Assembly (NCBI GenBank): GCA_036566745.1
Contig: DATCVR010000160.1
Coordinates: forward strand, 1 to 27,216
DNA length: 27,216 nucleotides
Direction of reading: 5' to 3'
From: DATCVR01 sp036566745
GTDB lineage: Bacteria; Actinomycetota; Actinomycetes; Jiangellales; Jiangellaceae
Positions 6,618 to 13,854 of the stretch are shown piece after piece. Below the pieces are notes generated by a model that saw nothing but the letters and a program-made list of their open reading frames with translations, ran no database searches and had not been told where the DNA came from. A program made the translations under genes and the position numbers. Position 1 is the first letter of the stretch, and each line of letters begins with the position of its first letter.

Positions 6618-7741
6618 CAGCCGGCCCAGCGGCCGGTCAGGAACGCCGCCGACCACACCGCCATGAGCGGCACACTGATGCACAGGTACGCCCACATGAC
6701 CCATCGTCGACGTGCGGCCAGCACTCCGATCACGATCCACAGCGGCCACCACAGCAACGTCGCGCGGGGCACCGAGAAGAACCACGACGACGTCCCGAAC
6801 GCCACCACCTGGAGGCCGACCCAGGTCGCGTCGCCCCAGCGCCGCCACGACAGCAGGGCCGCCGTCAGCACGACGCCCACGGCCATCGCCACGATCTCGG
6901 CCCGGAACATCCAGGCGAACTCCGGCGTCTGAGTGCCACCGAACCCCGCGTTCCACGTGGACGCCAGCGAGGTCCACGGCCAGGTGAACTCGCGGTTCCA
7001 GCCCTCGGACTGGGCGTGCAGCCAGGCCAGCCAGTCGCCGGTGAGCCGGTGGAGGTACATGCTCCACGCCGCTAGCGGGACGAGCGGCAGGAACAGCCAC
7101 CCGAACCCAGACCATGGCCGTGGTGCGCGCCAGTCGCGCGAGGTCAGCCACTGCACGCCCACCGCCACGGCCAGGAAGACCCCGCTGACCCGCACCGTGC
7201 AGGACAGCGCCGTCAGGACACCCGCGGCGAGCCAGTGGCCCCGGCGCGCGGACAGCCAGGCCGGGAACGCGAACGCCAGGAACATCGCCTCGGTGTACGG
7301 CGCGGCCAGGAAGATCGCCGACGGCGCGAAGACCCAGGCCAGCACCGCCAGCCGGCCGGCCTTGGGGCCGCCCTCGAGCTCGCCGAGCCGCCCCAGGGCC
7401 ACCGCCGCCACGCCCCCGGCCACGAACGACACGATCAGGCCGACGAGCGCGTGTGGTATCCCGAGCTGGTTCCCGAGCCACAGCGTCGCGGGGAACCCGG
7501 GGAAGAAAGCCTCGTTGGGGACCCCGGTGGGATCGCCCTCGTAGCCGTACAGCGCGATGCCCCAGTAGTGGTGGAAGTCCCACTGCTGCCAGCGCTCCAG
7601 CATCGGCACGACCTGCTGCCCCGCCGTCGCGAAGACCCAGCCGACCGAGCCAGCGATGACGAAGATCGACACCCGGCTCGCCAGCCACACCCGCAGGGAG
7701 TCGCGGTCGATCGAGTGCACCCGCTGCCACAGTTCGATCAT
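6617..7741 (-). CDS. Integral membrane mannosyltransferase, PIG-V-like
   Basis: Protein of 374 residues with about eight to ten hydrophobic segments. WDFHHYWGIALYGYEGD near residue 50 is the acidic loop after the first membrane helix that is typical of GT-C transferases. FFPGFPATLWLGNQLGI, AAPYTEAMFLAFAFPAWLS and LTALSCTVRVSGVFLA match the layout of PIG-V-type mannosyltransferases. Known GT-C enzymes use polyprenyl-phosphate-linked sugars and act on the outer face of the membrane; the acceptor here is unknown. The ATG overlaps the GT87 stop by 4 bases (ATGA), and the MBL gene overlaps its own stop by one, so these three form a tightly coupled unit. Confidence 0.82.
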   Translation of the reverse strand: MIELWQRVHSIDRDSLRVWLASRVSIFVIAGSVGWVFATAGQQVVPMLERWQQWDFHHYWGIALYGYEGDPTGVPNEAFFPGFPATLWLGNQLGIPHALVGLIVSFVAGGVAAVALGRLGELEGGPKAGRLAVLAWVFAPSAIFLAAPYTEAMFLAFAFPAWLSARRGHWLAAGVLTALSCTVRVSGVFLAVAVGVQWLTSRDWRAPRPWSGFGWLFLPLVPLAAWSMYLHRLTGDWLAWLHAQSEGWNREFTWPWTSLASTWNAGFGGTQTPEFAWMFRAEIVAMAVGVVLTAALLSWRRWGDATWVGLQVVAFGTSSWFFSVPRATLLWWPLWIVIGVLAARRRWVMWAYLCISVPLMAVWSAAFLTGRWAG

Positions 7742-9093
7742 GCGGCGGCCACCGTGACGTACGGCCGGACCGGATCGTTCTCCGGCCTCAGGATGTCGGC
7801 GACGATCAGCCCGGCGAGCCACAGCACCGCAGCGACCCGGAGCACGATCGCCATCGCGTAGGTCTGGTTCGAGATCAGCGGCTGGGTCGGGTCGAAGATC
7901 GTCGCGAGGTGCCACCACACGGCGGCGAAGTACATCACCTCGACCGCCTGCCAGATCAGGAGGTCGCGCCACCGGGGCCGGGCCAAGGCGGCCAGCGGCA
8001 GCAGCCACAGCGTGTACTGCGGCGACCACACCTTGTTGACCAGCAGGAACGCGGCCACCGCGAGGAACGCGAGCTGCGCCAGCCGCGGCGGTTCAGGAGC
8101 CTTCAGCGCGAGCGTCACGATGAGGGCGAGCAGCACGACCGCCACCACGATCACCAGCGTGTCGATGCGTTCGGGCAGCAGGTCAGGAGCGATGACGTCG
8201 AGGGCGTACCAGACCGATCCGAAGTCGGGTCCACGGTCGGCGTTGAACGAGAAGAACGCCCGCCAGCCGTCGGGAGCCCAGATCGCCACCGGCAGGTTGA
8301 CCGCGCACCACGACAGCGCCGCGGTGAGGGCGGTGACGAGGAAGCGGCCCAGTGCGGCTCGGCGATCCGGCGCCCGCCACGCCACGAGCAACATCGGGCC
8401 GAGCAGCAGGACCGGGTACAGCTTCGCCGCGGTGCCGAGGCCGATCAGCACACCGGCGGCGACCGGTCGCTCGCGGGTCCAGGCCAGGATCGCCAAGGAC
8501 GCCAACGCGACCGCCAGCAGGTCCCAGTTGATCGTCGCGGTCAGCAACAGCAACGGTGAGGCCGCCACCAGCATCGCGTCCCACGGCCGCCGCGGAACGG
8601 TGCGCGCCGTCGCGATCACCACGACCAACCCGGCCAGCCCCATGAGCACGGCGGTGATGTCGTAGAAGCGCACGCTCTCCTCGACCCCGCCGTCGGCCGG
8701 CACCGGGTCGCCGATCACGTCGGCGGTGCGGACCACGAGCGCGGTGACCTGCATCAACGCCCCGGTCAGCACGGGGTACTCGAGAGCGACGTCGCGGTAG
8801 ACCATGGCTCCCGAGGCCAGTCCGCGCTCGCGGTACAGGTACGGGACGTCGCTGTAGCAGAGCGCGGTCCAGTCGCCGCGGTCGTCGCGGGAGGCCCAGC
8901 CGTCGTCGTGACAGTGCTTGTCGGCCACCACCCCGAGCGCCATCACCGCACAGGCCACCGCCAGGGCGATGCGGAGCGGGCTCCACCAGCGGTGCCGCGC
9001 GCCCGCGTGATCGCCCGCCGGACCGCCGACCCATGCGCTCGCCTCGGCGACGGCGGGATCGTCGCGGCTGGGCATCGCGATCGGAGCGGTCAC
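7738..9093 (-). CDS. GT87-like polyprenyl-phosphomannose-type membrane glycosyltransferase
   Basis: Polytopic protein of about 451 residues with roughly ten membrane helices and a short cytoplasmic N-terminus. The loop after helix 1 includes CYSDVPYLYRERGLASGAM and MVYRDVALEYPVLTGALM, the aspartate-containing GT-C motif seen in DUF2029/GT87 proteins. INWDLLAVALASLAILAWTR, GLGTAAKLYPVLLLGPMLL and LVNKVWSPQYTLWLLPL are further GT87 hallmarks. Mycobacterial relatives transfer mannose from polyprenyl-phosphomannose during lipoglycan building. The start is uncertain: the frame runs to TTG 9132, with GTG at 9111 and 9093 and ATG at 9075, and none has a strong Shine-Dalgarno; GTG 9093 is chosen. It lies downstream of the PBP gene on the same strand, as in many actinobacteria. 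Confidence 0.83.
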   Translation of the reverse strand: MTAPIAMPSRDDPAVAEASAWVGGPAGDHAGARHRWWSPLRIALAVACAVMALGVVADKHCHDDGWASRDDRGDWTALCYSDVPYLYRERGLASGAMVYRDVALEYPVLTGALMQVTALVVRTADVIGDPVPADGGVEESVRFYDITAVLMGLAGLVVVIATARTVPRRPWDAMLVAASPLLLLTATINWDLLAVALASLAILAWTRERPVAAGVLIGLGTAAKLYPVLLLGPMLLVAWRAPDRRAALGRFLVTALTAALSWCAVNLPVAIWAPDGWRAFFSFNADRGPDFGSVWYALDVIAPDLLPERIDTLVIVVAVVLLALIVTLALKAPEPPRLAQLAFLAVAAFLLVNKVWSPQYTLWLLPLAALARPRWRDLLIWQAVEVMYFAAVWWHLATIFDPTQPLISNQTYAMAIVLRVAAVLWLAGLIVADILRPENDPVRPYVTVAAA

Positions 9094-9113
9094 CGGCCCA
9101 TCGTGCCGCACGG

Positions 9114-9169
9114 GGTGATCGTCGGAGGGCAAGGGGCGCTACCGCGGTACCCGTGCTCCGACGATCACC
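9114..9169. repeat. Inverted repeat flanking the GT87 promoter region
   Basis: Arms GGTGATCGTCGGAG (9114-9127) and CTCCGACGATCACC (9156-9169) match 14 of 14, extended by two more pairs after one mismatch on the outside. The 28-base centre carries the palindrome TACCGCGGTA (9140-9149) and, on the minus strand, TAGCGC (9141-9136), a candidate -10 for the GT87 gene. It begins 10 bases after the PBP stop. It could be a terminator for the PBP gene or an operator for the next operon; there is no T tract. Confidence 0.8.
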
Positions 9170-9178
9170 ACGCCCGGC

Positions 9179-11530
9179 TCAGCCCCACTCACCACCGGGC
9201 GGCTCGGTGGTGGGCGGGTCGGTGGGGTCGGGGTCCGAGGGTGGGTCGGTGGGATCGGAGCCGCCCTCGTCGCCACCGCCCCATTCGGTGCCCGGCGGCT
9301 CGGTCGGGTCGTTGCCGCCGCCCTCGTTGCCGTTGTCGTTGCCGTTGGCGCCGCCGTCGTTGCCGCTTTCGTCGCCGCCGCCGTCGTTGCCGGTCTCGTT
9401 GCCGGTGTCGTTGCCGTTGTCGTTGCCGTTGTCGTTGCCCGGCGGCTCGGTGGGCGGGTCGGTGGGGTCGTCGGGCGTGGGGGTCGGAGTGGGCGTGGGG
9501 GTGGGGTTGACCGGGTCGCCGACCTCGGCCGGCTCGGGGAACTCCTCGACCTCCATGCCCTCGAGCGCGGCGGTCATGAAGGCCGTCCAGATCGCGGCCG
9601 GGAACTTTCCGCCGGTGAAGGTGTCCATGCCGGCCACGCCGTCCATGGACTCCATGGCGGGCACCTCGGCGGCGTAGTCGGTGCGGAACAGCGACACCGA
9701 GGCGGCCAGCTGCGGGGTGAACCCGGAGTACCAGGCGGAGAGGTCCTGGTGGGTGCCGGTCTTGCCGGCCGAGGGGCGGCCGAGCTCGCGAGCGGTGGCG
9801 CCCGAACCGTGCCGGCCCTCGACCACCTGGGTCATCGCGTACGTGACGTCGGCCGCGACTCCGGGGTCGATCACCGGGTCGAGCTCCTTCTTGCCCTCGT
9901 ACAGCACGTTGCCGCCGGGCTCGGTGGCCGACTTGACGACATACCAGTCGGCCTGGCGGCCGCCGGCGGCGATGGTGGCGTAGGCGTCGGCCATGTCGAT
10001 GGTGGAGATGGGCGCGATGCCCAGCGTGATCCGGCCGCCCTTCTCCGCCATGTCAGTGGTGTTCTCGGGGATCCCGGCGCGCACCATGACGTCCTCGACC
10101 TTGTCCGCGCCGATCGTCATGGCGAGATCGACATACGCGGTGTTGATCGATCGTTCTGTGGCGGTGACGAGGTCGATGAACTCGCCGTAGTCGGCGTCGT
10201 TCTGGTTGTTCACCGGCGGGCCCAGCTCGGGGTTCTCGTACGGCGAGTTGCCGGCGAAGCGGCTCTCCAGCGAGATGCCCTGCTCGAGCGCGGCGGCCAG
10301 GGTGAACGGCTTGACGGTGGACCCGGAGTTGGGTTTGGCCCGCACGGCGTCGTTGAACGGCTGGGCGACGGCGTCGGGGCCGCCGTACATGGCCACGACC
10401 GCGCCGTCGCCGGGCTTGATCGCCGCGAGCCCGACGTGGACGTTCTCGGCGTTCTCCTTCGGGCGTTCGGCCTCGACGGCGTTGATGGCGGCGGTCTGGG
10501 CCTTGGCGTCGAAGGTGGTGACGATCCGCAGACCACCGGTGTTCAGCTGGGCCTCGGTGATGCCTGCGGCCGTGAGCTCGTCCTTGACCTCCTGGAGGAG
10601 GTAGCCGTTGGGGCCGCCGTAGCGGTTGGCCTTCTGCTCGGGCAGCACCGTGGGGAGGACCGCGGCGTCGGCGGTGGCCTGGTCGATGTCGCCGAGCTCG
10701 ACCATGCCGTCGAGGACGTAGCGGAAGCGCTCCTCGAAGCGCTTGGCGTTCTCGGGCCCGAGCGTGGGGTCGTAGCGGTGCGGCGAGCGCAGGATGGACG
10801 CCAGCCCGGCGCCCTCCTCGAGGGTCAGCTCGGAGACCGGCTTGCCGAAGTACGACTTCGAGGCGGTCTGGACGCCGTAGAGGTCGCGACCGAACCAGAT
10901 CGTGTTGAGGTACGACGCGAGGATGTCGTCCTTGTCGAGCTCCTGGTCGATCTTGACCGAGATGAACAGCTCCTCGATCTTCCGGGCGGCCGTCTGGTCC
11001 TGGGTCAGGTAGTAGTTCTTCACGTACTGCTGGGTGATCGTCGAGCCACCACCGCTGATCTCGCCGCCGCCACGGATGTAGCCGATGCCGGCGCGCAGGA
11101 TGCCGACCGGGTCGAAGCCGTTGTTGTCGTAGAAGCTGCGGTCCTCAGCGGCCACCACGGCGTGCTGGACGTGCTCGGGGATGTCCGAGATGCCGACGCT
11201 CTCGCGGTTCTCGGCGTTGAAGCGGCCCAGCTCGGTCGTGCCGTCGCTCCAGTAGACGATGGTCGACTCGGACTGGGCGAAGTCGTTCGCCTCGGGCACG
11301 TCGGTCATGGCGTAGGCGACGCCCACGCCGATGACCCCGAGCAGCCCGAATCCCAGGATGTAGAGGCCGAAGGCCTTGAAGCTGACGAACTTGCGCCAGC
11401 CGCGCTTACGACCCTTCTTGGCGGACTTCCGGGACGCTGCATAGCGCCGCCGGCTGCCAGGGGAGCCGACGGCGTTCGCGGCGCTCTTGGGGCGCCGAGC
11501 GCCTGCTGGGCGCGGTCGTTCGTTCGTCAC
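9179..11530 (-). CDS. Bifunctional penicillin-binding protein (transglycosylase/transpeptidase, PonA-like)
   Basis: Class A PBP of 783 residues that polymerises and crosslinks peptidoglycan outside the membrane. In order: a basic cytoplasmic N-terminus rich in Lys/Arg (to about 50), one membrane helix (about 52-74), the GT51 domain with AAEDRSFYDNNGFDP (catalytic Glu129) and GGSTITQQYVKN, then the transpeptidase domain with SGSTVKP (Ser404, Lys407), SINTAY (SxN) and GKTGT (Lys590). The last 109 residues form a low-complexity tail of Thr-Pro, Asn-Asp-Gly and Pro-Pro repeats that ends EWG. GTG 11530 (VTNERPRP) is preferred to a longer form; no strong Shine-Dalgarno is seen. It is divergent from padR. 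A wall-spanning role for the tail is inference. Confidence 0.92.
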   Translation of the reverse strand: MTNERPRPAGARRPKSAANAVGSPGSRRRYAASRKSAKKGRKRGWRKFVSFKAFGLYILGFGLLGVIGVGVAYAMTDVPEANDFAQSESTIVYWSDGTTELGRFNAENRESVGISDIPEHVQHAVVAAEDRSFYDNNGFDPVGILRAGIGYIRGGGEISGGGSTITQQYVKNYYLTQDQTAARKIEELFISVKIDQELDKDDILASYLNTIWFGRDLYGVQTASKSYFGKPVSELTLEEGAGLASILRSPHRYDPTLGPENAKRFEERFRYVLDGMVELGDIDQATADAAVLPTVLPEQKANRYGGPNGYLLQEVKDELTAAGITEAQLNTGGLRIVTTFDAKAQTAAINAVEAERPKENAENVHVGLAAIKPGDGAVVAMYGGPDAVAQPFNDAVRAKPNSGSTVKPFTLAAALEQGISLESRFAGNSPYENPELGPPVNNQNDADYGEFIDLVTATERSINTAYVDLAMTIGADKVEDVMVRAGIPENTTDMAEKGGRITLGIAPISTIDMADAYATIAAGGRQADWYVVKSATEPGGNVLYEGKKELDPVIDPGVAADVTYAMTQVVEGRHGSGATARELGRPSAGKTGTHQDLSAWYSGFTPQLAASVSLFRTDYAAEVPAMESMDGVAGMDTFTGGKFPAAIWTAFMTAALEGMEVEEFPEPAEVGDPVNPTPTPTPTPTPDDPTDPPTEPPGNDNGNDNGNDTGNETGNDGGGDESGNDGGANGNDNGNEGGGNDPTEPPGTEWGGGDEGGSDPTDPPSDPDPTDPPTTEPPGGEWG
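9314..9436 (-). repeat. Degenerate Asn-Asp-Gly repeats coding part of the PBP tail
   Basis: This stretch encodes residues 699-739 of the PBP as imperfect GND, NGND and GGG units. At DNA level the 12-base unit TCGTTGCCGTTG recurs, in places in perfect tandem (around 9407-9436). Thr-Pro and Asp-Pro-Thr-Asp-Pro-Pro units flank it on both sides. Such short repeats can change length by slippage. Confidence 0.75.
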
Positions 11531-11793
11531 AGAGATCTCGGATCGGTCGGGGACTGATTCTCTCGCGGCACTCCGTCGACACTGCAAACCGACGAGAGCC
11601 TACGTCGCTCTAACGTCTCGCGCTCGTTCAGCGCTCCCGGAATACCACATCACACGCGTGTGGGACAGGTGGCCGGACGGCCACTGCCGCGCCGCTTGCG
11701 GTTCACGTGCGGGACATTCTATCGTCTCCGGAGTATCGTTCCGATGTATCATTTCGATACATCGAACTGGCAGAACCGCAAGGAGCGTACCCC
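11531..11793. promoter_or_regulatory. Divergent PBP / padR intergenic region
   Basis: 263 bases without a supported gene. It holds the padR operator (separate entry), the 12-base palindrome CACACGCGTGTG (11651-11662) and a small hairpin GTGGCC-GGAC-GGCCAC (11669-11684). For the PBP gene a weak -10 candidate TAGGCT reads on the minus strand at 11602-11597 without a clear -35. For padR, TATCAT at 11747-11752 is a good -10 and lies inside the operator. Confidence 0.4.
11742..11764. promoter_or_regulatory. PadR operator (ATGTAT...ATACAT type)
   Basis: Perfect 9-base arms CGATGTATC (11742-11750) and GATACATCG (11756-11764) around ATTTC. It contains the ATGT-N-ACAT core known for PadR-family operators. 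It overlaps the -10 candidate TATCAT and sits 30 bases before the padR start, so it probably mediates autorepression and, through it, control of the downstream ino1. Confidence 0.8.
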
Positions 11794-12432
11794 GTGAGCA
11801 AGCGTGCAGAAGCGCTGGAGCTGGCCGTCCTCGGCCTGCTCCACGATGCGCCGATGCACGGCTACGAACTCCGCAAGCGGGTCAACACGCTGTTGGGATG
11901 GGGGCGCGCGTTCTCCTACGGCACGCTCTACCCCACCCTGAAGGAGATGGTCCGGCAGGGGCACCTCGCCGAGGACACCCCGGTCGATCCCGCGACGCCG
12001 CACCGTAGCGGCCGTCGCGGCAAGATCGTCTACAAGCTCACCCCCGAAGGCAAGGAGCGATTCGCCGACCTGCTCTCCCAGGCCGGTCCGTCGGCATGGG
12101 ACGACGACCAGTTCGGCGTTCACTTCGCCTTCTTCGGGCGTGCCGACGCAGCCACGCGCATGCGCATTCTCGAGGGCCGCCGCACCAGGCTCCAGGAACG
12201 TCTCGATCAGTTCCGGTCGGCTCTCACCCGCACCCGCGAGCGGCTCGACACCTACACGCTGGAACTCCAGCGACACGGTCTCGAGTCGGTCGAGCGCGAG
12301 GTCAGGTGGCTCGACGACCTCATCAACGCCGAGCGTCGCACCATCGCCAGCACACCAGTCGATCAAGAAATCACGCGGGGCAACGTGTCCCGCTTGGGGA
12401 CCGGCCCCAGGCCGGTACGCCCCGCAGAGTGA
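11794..12432 (+). CDS. PadR family transcriptional regulator
   Basis: Protein of 212 residues. The N-terminal winged helix reads LAVLGLLHDAPMHGYELRKR, then FSYGTLYPTLKEMVRQG (helix 3 of the PadR domain), then the wing GRRGKIVYKLTPEGKERF. From about residue 105 a C-terminal helical arm follows (RTRLQERLDQFRSALTRT, then EREVRWLDDLINAERR), the Vir_AS2-type dimerisation region. GTG 11794 is supported by AAGGAG at 11780-11785 with 8 bases of spacing; the frame upstream crosses the operator and is not used. The gene is 17 bases before ino1, in an order also known in mycobacteria and other actinobacteria. It probably represses itself and ino1; the inducer is unknown. Confidence 0.92.
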   Translation: MSKRAEALELAVLGLLHDAPMHGYELRKRVNTLLGWGRAFSYGTLYPTLKEMVRQGHLAEDTPVDPATPHRSGRRGKIVYKLTPEGKERFADLLSQAGPSAWDDDQFGVHFAFFGRADAATRMRILEGRRTRLQERLDQFRSALTRTRERLDTYTLELQRHGLESVEREVRWLDDLINAERRTIASTPVDQEITRGNVSRLGTGPRPVRPAE

Positions 12433-12449
12433 GAAGGGAAGAAGAGCCG

Positions 12450-13529
12450 ATGACTTCGGTTCGTGTAGCCATCGTCGGCGTGGGCAACTGCGCCGCCTCG
12501 CTCGTCCAGGGCGTGCACTATTACCGCGACGCCGATCCGGCGACGAAGGTCCCCGGCCTGATGCACGTCAAGTTCGGCGAGTACCACGTCAACGACGTCC
12601 AGTTCGTCGCTGCGTTCGACGTCGACGCGAAGAAGGTCGGCCAAGACCTCTCCGACGCCATCGGCGCCAGCGAGAACAACACCATCAAGATCGCGGACGT
12701 TCCTCCCACGGGCATCGCCGTCCAGCGCGGTCACACCCTCGACGGCCTCGGCAAGTACTACCGCGAGACCATCACCGAGTCCGACGAGGAGCCGGTCGAC
12801 GTCGTCGCCGCGCTGAAGGCCGCCCAGGTCGACGTCCTCGTCTGCTACCTCCCGGTGGGCTCGGAGCAGGCCGCCAAGTTCTACGCCCAGTGCGCCATCG
12901 ACGCCGGTGTGGCGTTCGTCAACGCCCTGCCGGTCTTCATCGCCGGCACCAAGGAGTGGGCGGACAAGTTCACCGAGGCCGGGCTGCCGATCGTCGGCGA
13001 CGACATCAAGTCGCAGATCGGCGCGACGATCACCCACCGCGTGCTCGCCAAGCTGTTCGAGGACCGCGGTGTCACCGTCGACCGCACGTACCAGCTCAAC
13101 GTCGGCGGCAACATGGACTTCAAGAACATGCTCGAGCGGGAGCGCCTGGAGTCCAAGAAGATCTCGAAGACGCAGTCGGTCACGTCCCAGCTGGTCAACG
13201 GGCTCGAGCCGCGCAACGTCCACATCGGCCCGTCCGACTACGTGGCCTGGCTCGACGACCGCAAGTGGGCGTTCATCCGCCTCGAGGGCCGCAACTTCGG
13301 CGACGCTCCGGTCAACCTCGAGTACAAGCTCGAGGTGTGGGACTCGCCCAACTCCGCCGGCATCATCATCGACGCCATCCGCGCGGCGAAGATCGCCAAG
13401 GACCGCGGCATCGGCGGCCCGATCCTCTCCGCCTCGTCCTACTTCATGAAGTCGCCGCCGGAGCAGTACCCCGACGACGTCTGCCGCGAGAAGGTCGAGC
13501 AGTTCATCCGCGGCGAGATCGAGCGCTGA
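12450..13529 (+). CDS. ino1: Inositol-3-phosphate synthase
   Basis: Cytosolic NAD-dependent enzyme that converts glucose-6-phosphate to 1L-myo-inositol 1-phosphate, the first step toward phosphatidylinositol and mycothiol. The protein has 359 residues, the usual actinobacterial length. The N-terminus VRVAIVGVGNCAASLVQG is the NAD-binding loop. Other family blocks: VLVCYLPVGSEQAAKFYAQC, FVNALPVFIAG, VGDDIKSQIGATITHR (substrate-binding Lys region), LNVGGNMDFKNM and VWDSPNSAGIIIDAIRAAK. The start ATG 12450 has an AG-rich stretch (GAGAAGGGAAGAAGAG) ahead. It follows padR by 17 bases and probably shares its PadR-controlled promoter. A strong hairpin after the stop ends the transcript. Confidence 0.96.
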   Translation: MTSVRVAIVGVGNCAASLVQGVHYYRDADPATKVPGLMHVKFGEYHVNDVQFVAAFDVDAKKVGQDLSDAIGASENNTIKIADVPPTGIAVQRGHTLDGLGKYYRETITESDEEPVDVVAALKAAQVDVLVCYLPVGSEQAAKFYAQCAIDAGVAFVNALPVFIAGTKEWADKFTEAGLPIVGDDIKSQIGATITHRVLAKLFEDRGVTVDRTYQLNVGGNMDFKNMLERERLESKKISKTQSVTSQLVNGLEPRNVHIGPSDYVAWLDDRKWAFIRLEGRNFGDAPVNLEYKLEVWDSPNSAGIIIDAIRAAKIAKDRGIGGPILSASSYFMKSPPEQYPDDVCREKVEQFIRGEIER

Positions 13530-13564
13530 AGGAGCCGTACGTCGGTGAACCGCTGATTCGATCT

Positions 13565-13603
13565 CGAGACGCCCGCGCATCCACGGGGTGCGCGGGCGTC
13601 TCG
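13565..13603 (+). terminator. Intrinsic-type terminator after ino1
   Basis: A 15-base perfect stem CGAGACGCCCGCGCA / TGCGCGGGCGTCTCG closes a 9-base loop, 35 bases after the ino1 stop. The T tail is poor (CTGTTGT), as is common in high-GC actinobacteria. Confidence 0.85.
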
Positions 13604-13854
13604 CTGTTGTGGCCCAGGCACCGCTCAGGTGGGACACTCTGTCCGGTTCGTTTACCATTTGCCGAAGTCCGAAGGGCGAACCGGCCTCGATCCTTGCGTT
13701 TCGCCCCTCGGTCGCCTATTGACAGGATGCGGTCCGGACCGAGAGCGTCGTCCACTGTCCCGTGTCTTGTCGCTCCGCCACGAGAGTGACCGCCACGAGG
13801 AGATTGCGTCGCTCGCGGCGTGGTCCAGGGGGACGATTGAGGAAGGAACGATCG
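13604..13854 (+). promoter_or_regulatory. Leader / promoter region of the conservon operon
   Basis: 251 bases without a gene. Candidate promoter: GGGACA (13631-13636), 16 bases, TACCAT (13653-13658). A consensus -35 TTGACA occurs at 13719-13724 but has no fitting -10. Dyads: CCGGTTCG (13643-13650) with CGAACCGG (13677-13684), flanking the TACCAT element; GAAGGGCGAA (13671-13680) with TTCGCCCCTC (13700-13709), 9 of 10 paired; and the perfect palindrome CGGTCCGGACCG (13730-13741). The first two dyads share bases, so they cannot form together. The Shine-Dalgarno for cvnA is GAGGAAGGAA at 13839-13848. Confidence 0.4.

Noticed and set aside
9314..9436. Possible CRISPR or satellite from repeated units
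   Set aside because: The repeats are in frame inside the PBP tail, lack unique spacers and encode Asn-Asp-Gly units.
9749..11557. 602-codon plus-strand frame over the PBP gene
   Set aside because: Shadow of the PBP codon pattern; the minus strand carries intact GT51 and transpeptidase motifs.
13719..13748. TTGACA as the cvn promoter -35
   Set aside because: No acceptable -10 lies 16-19 bases downstream; kept only as a note in the leader entry.
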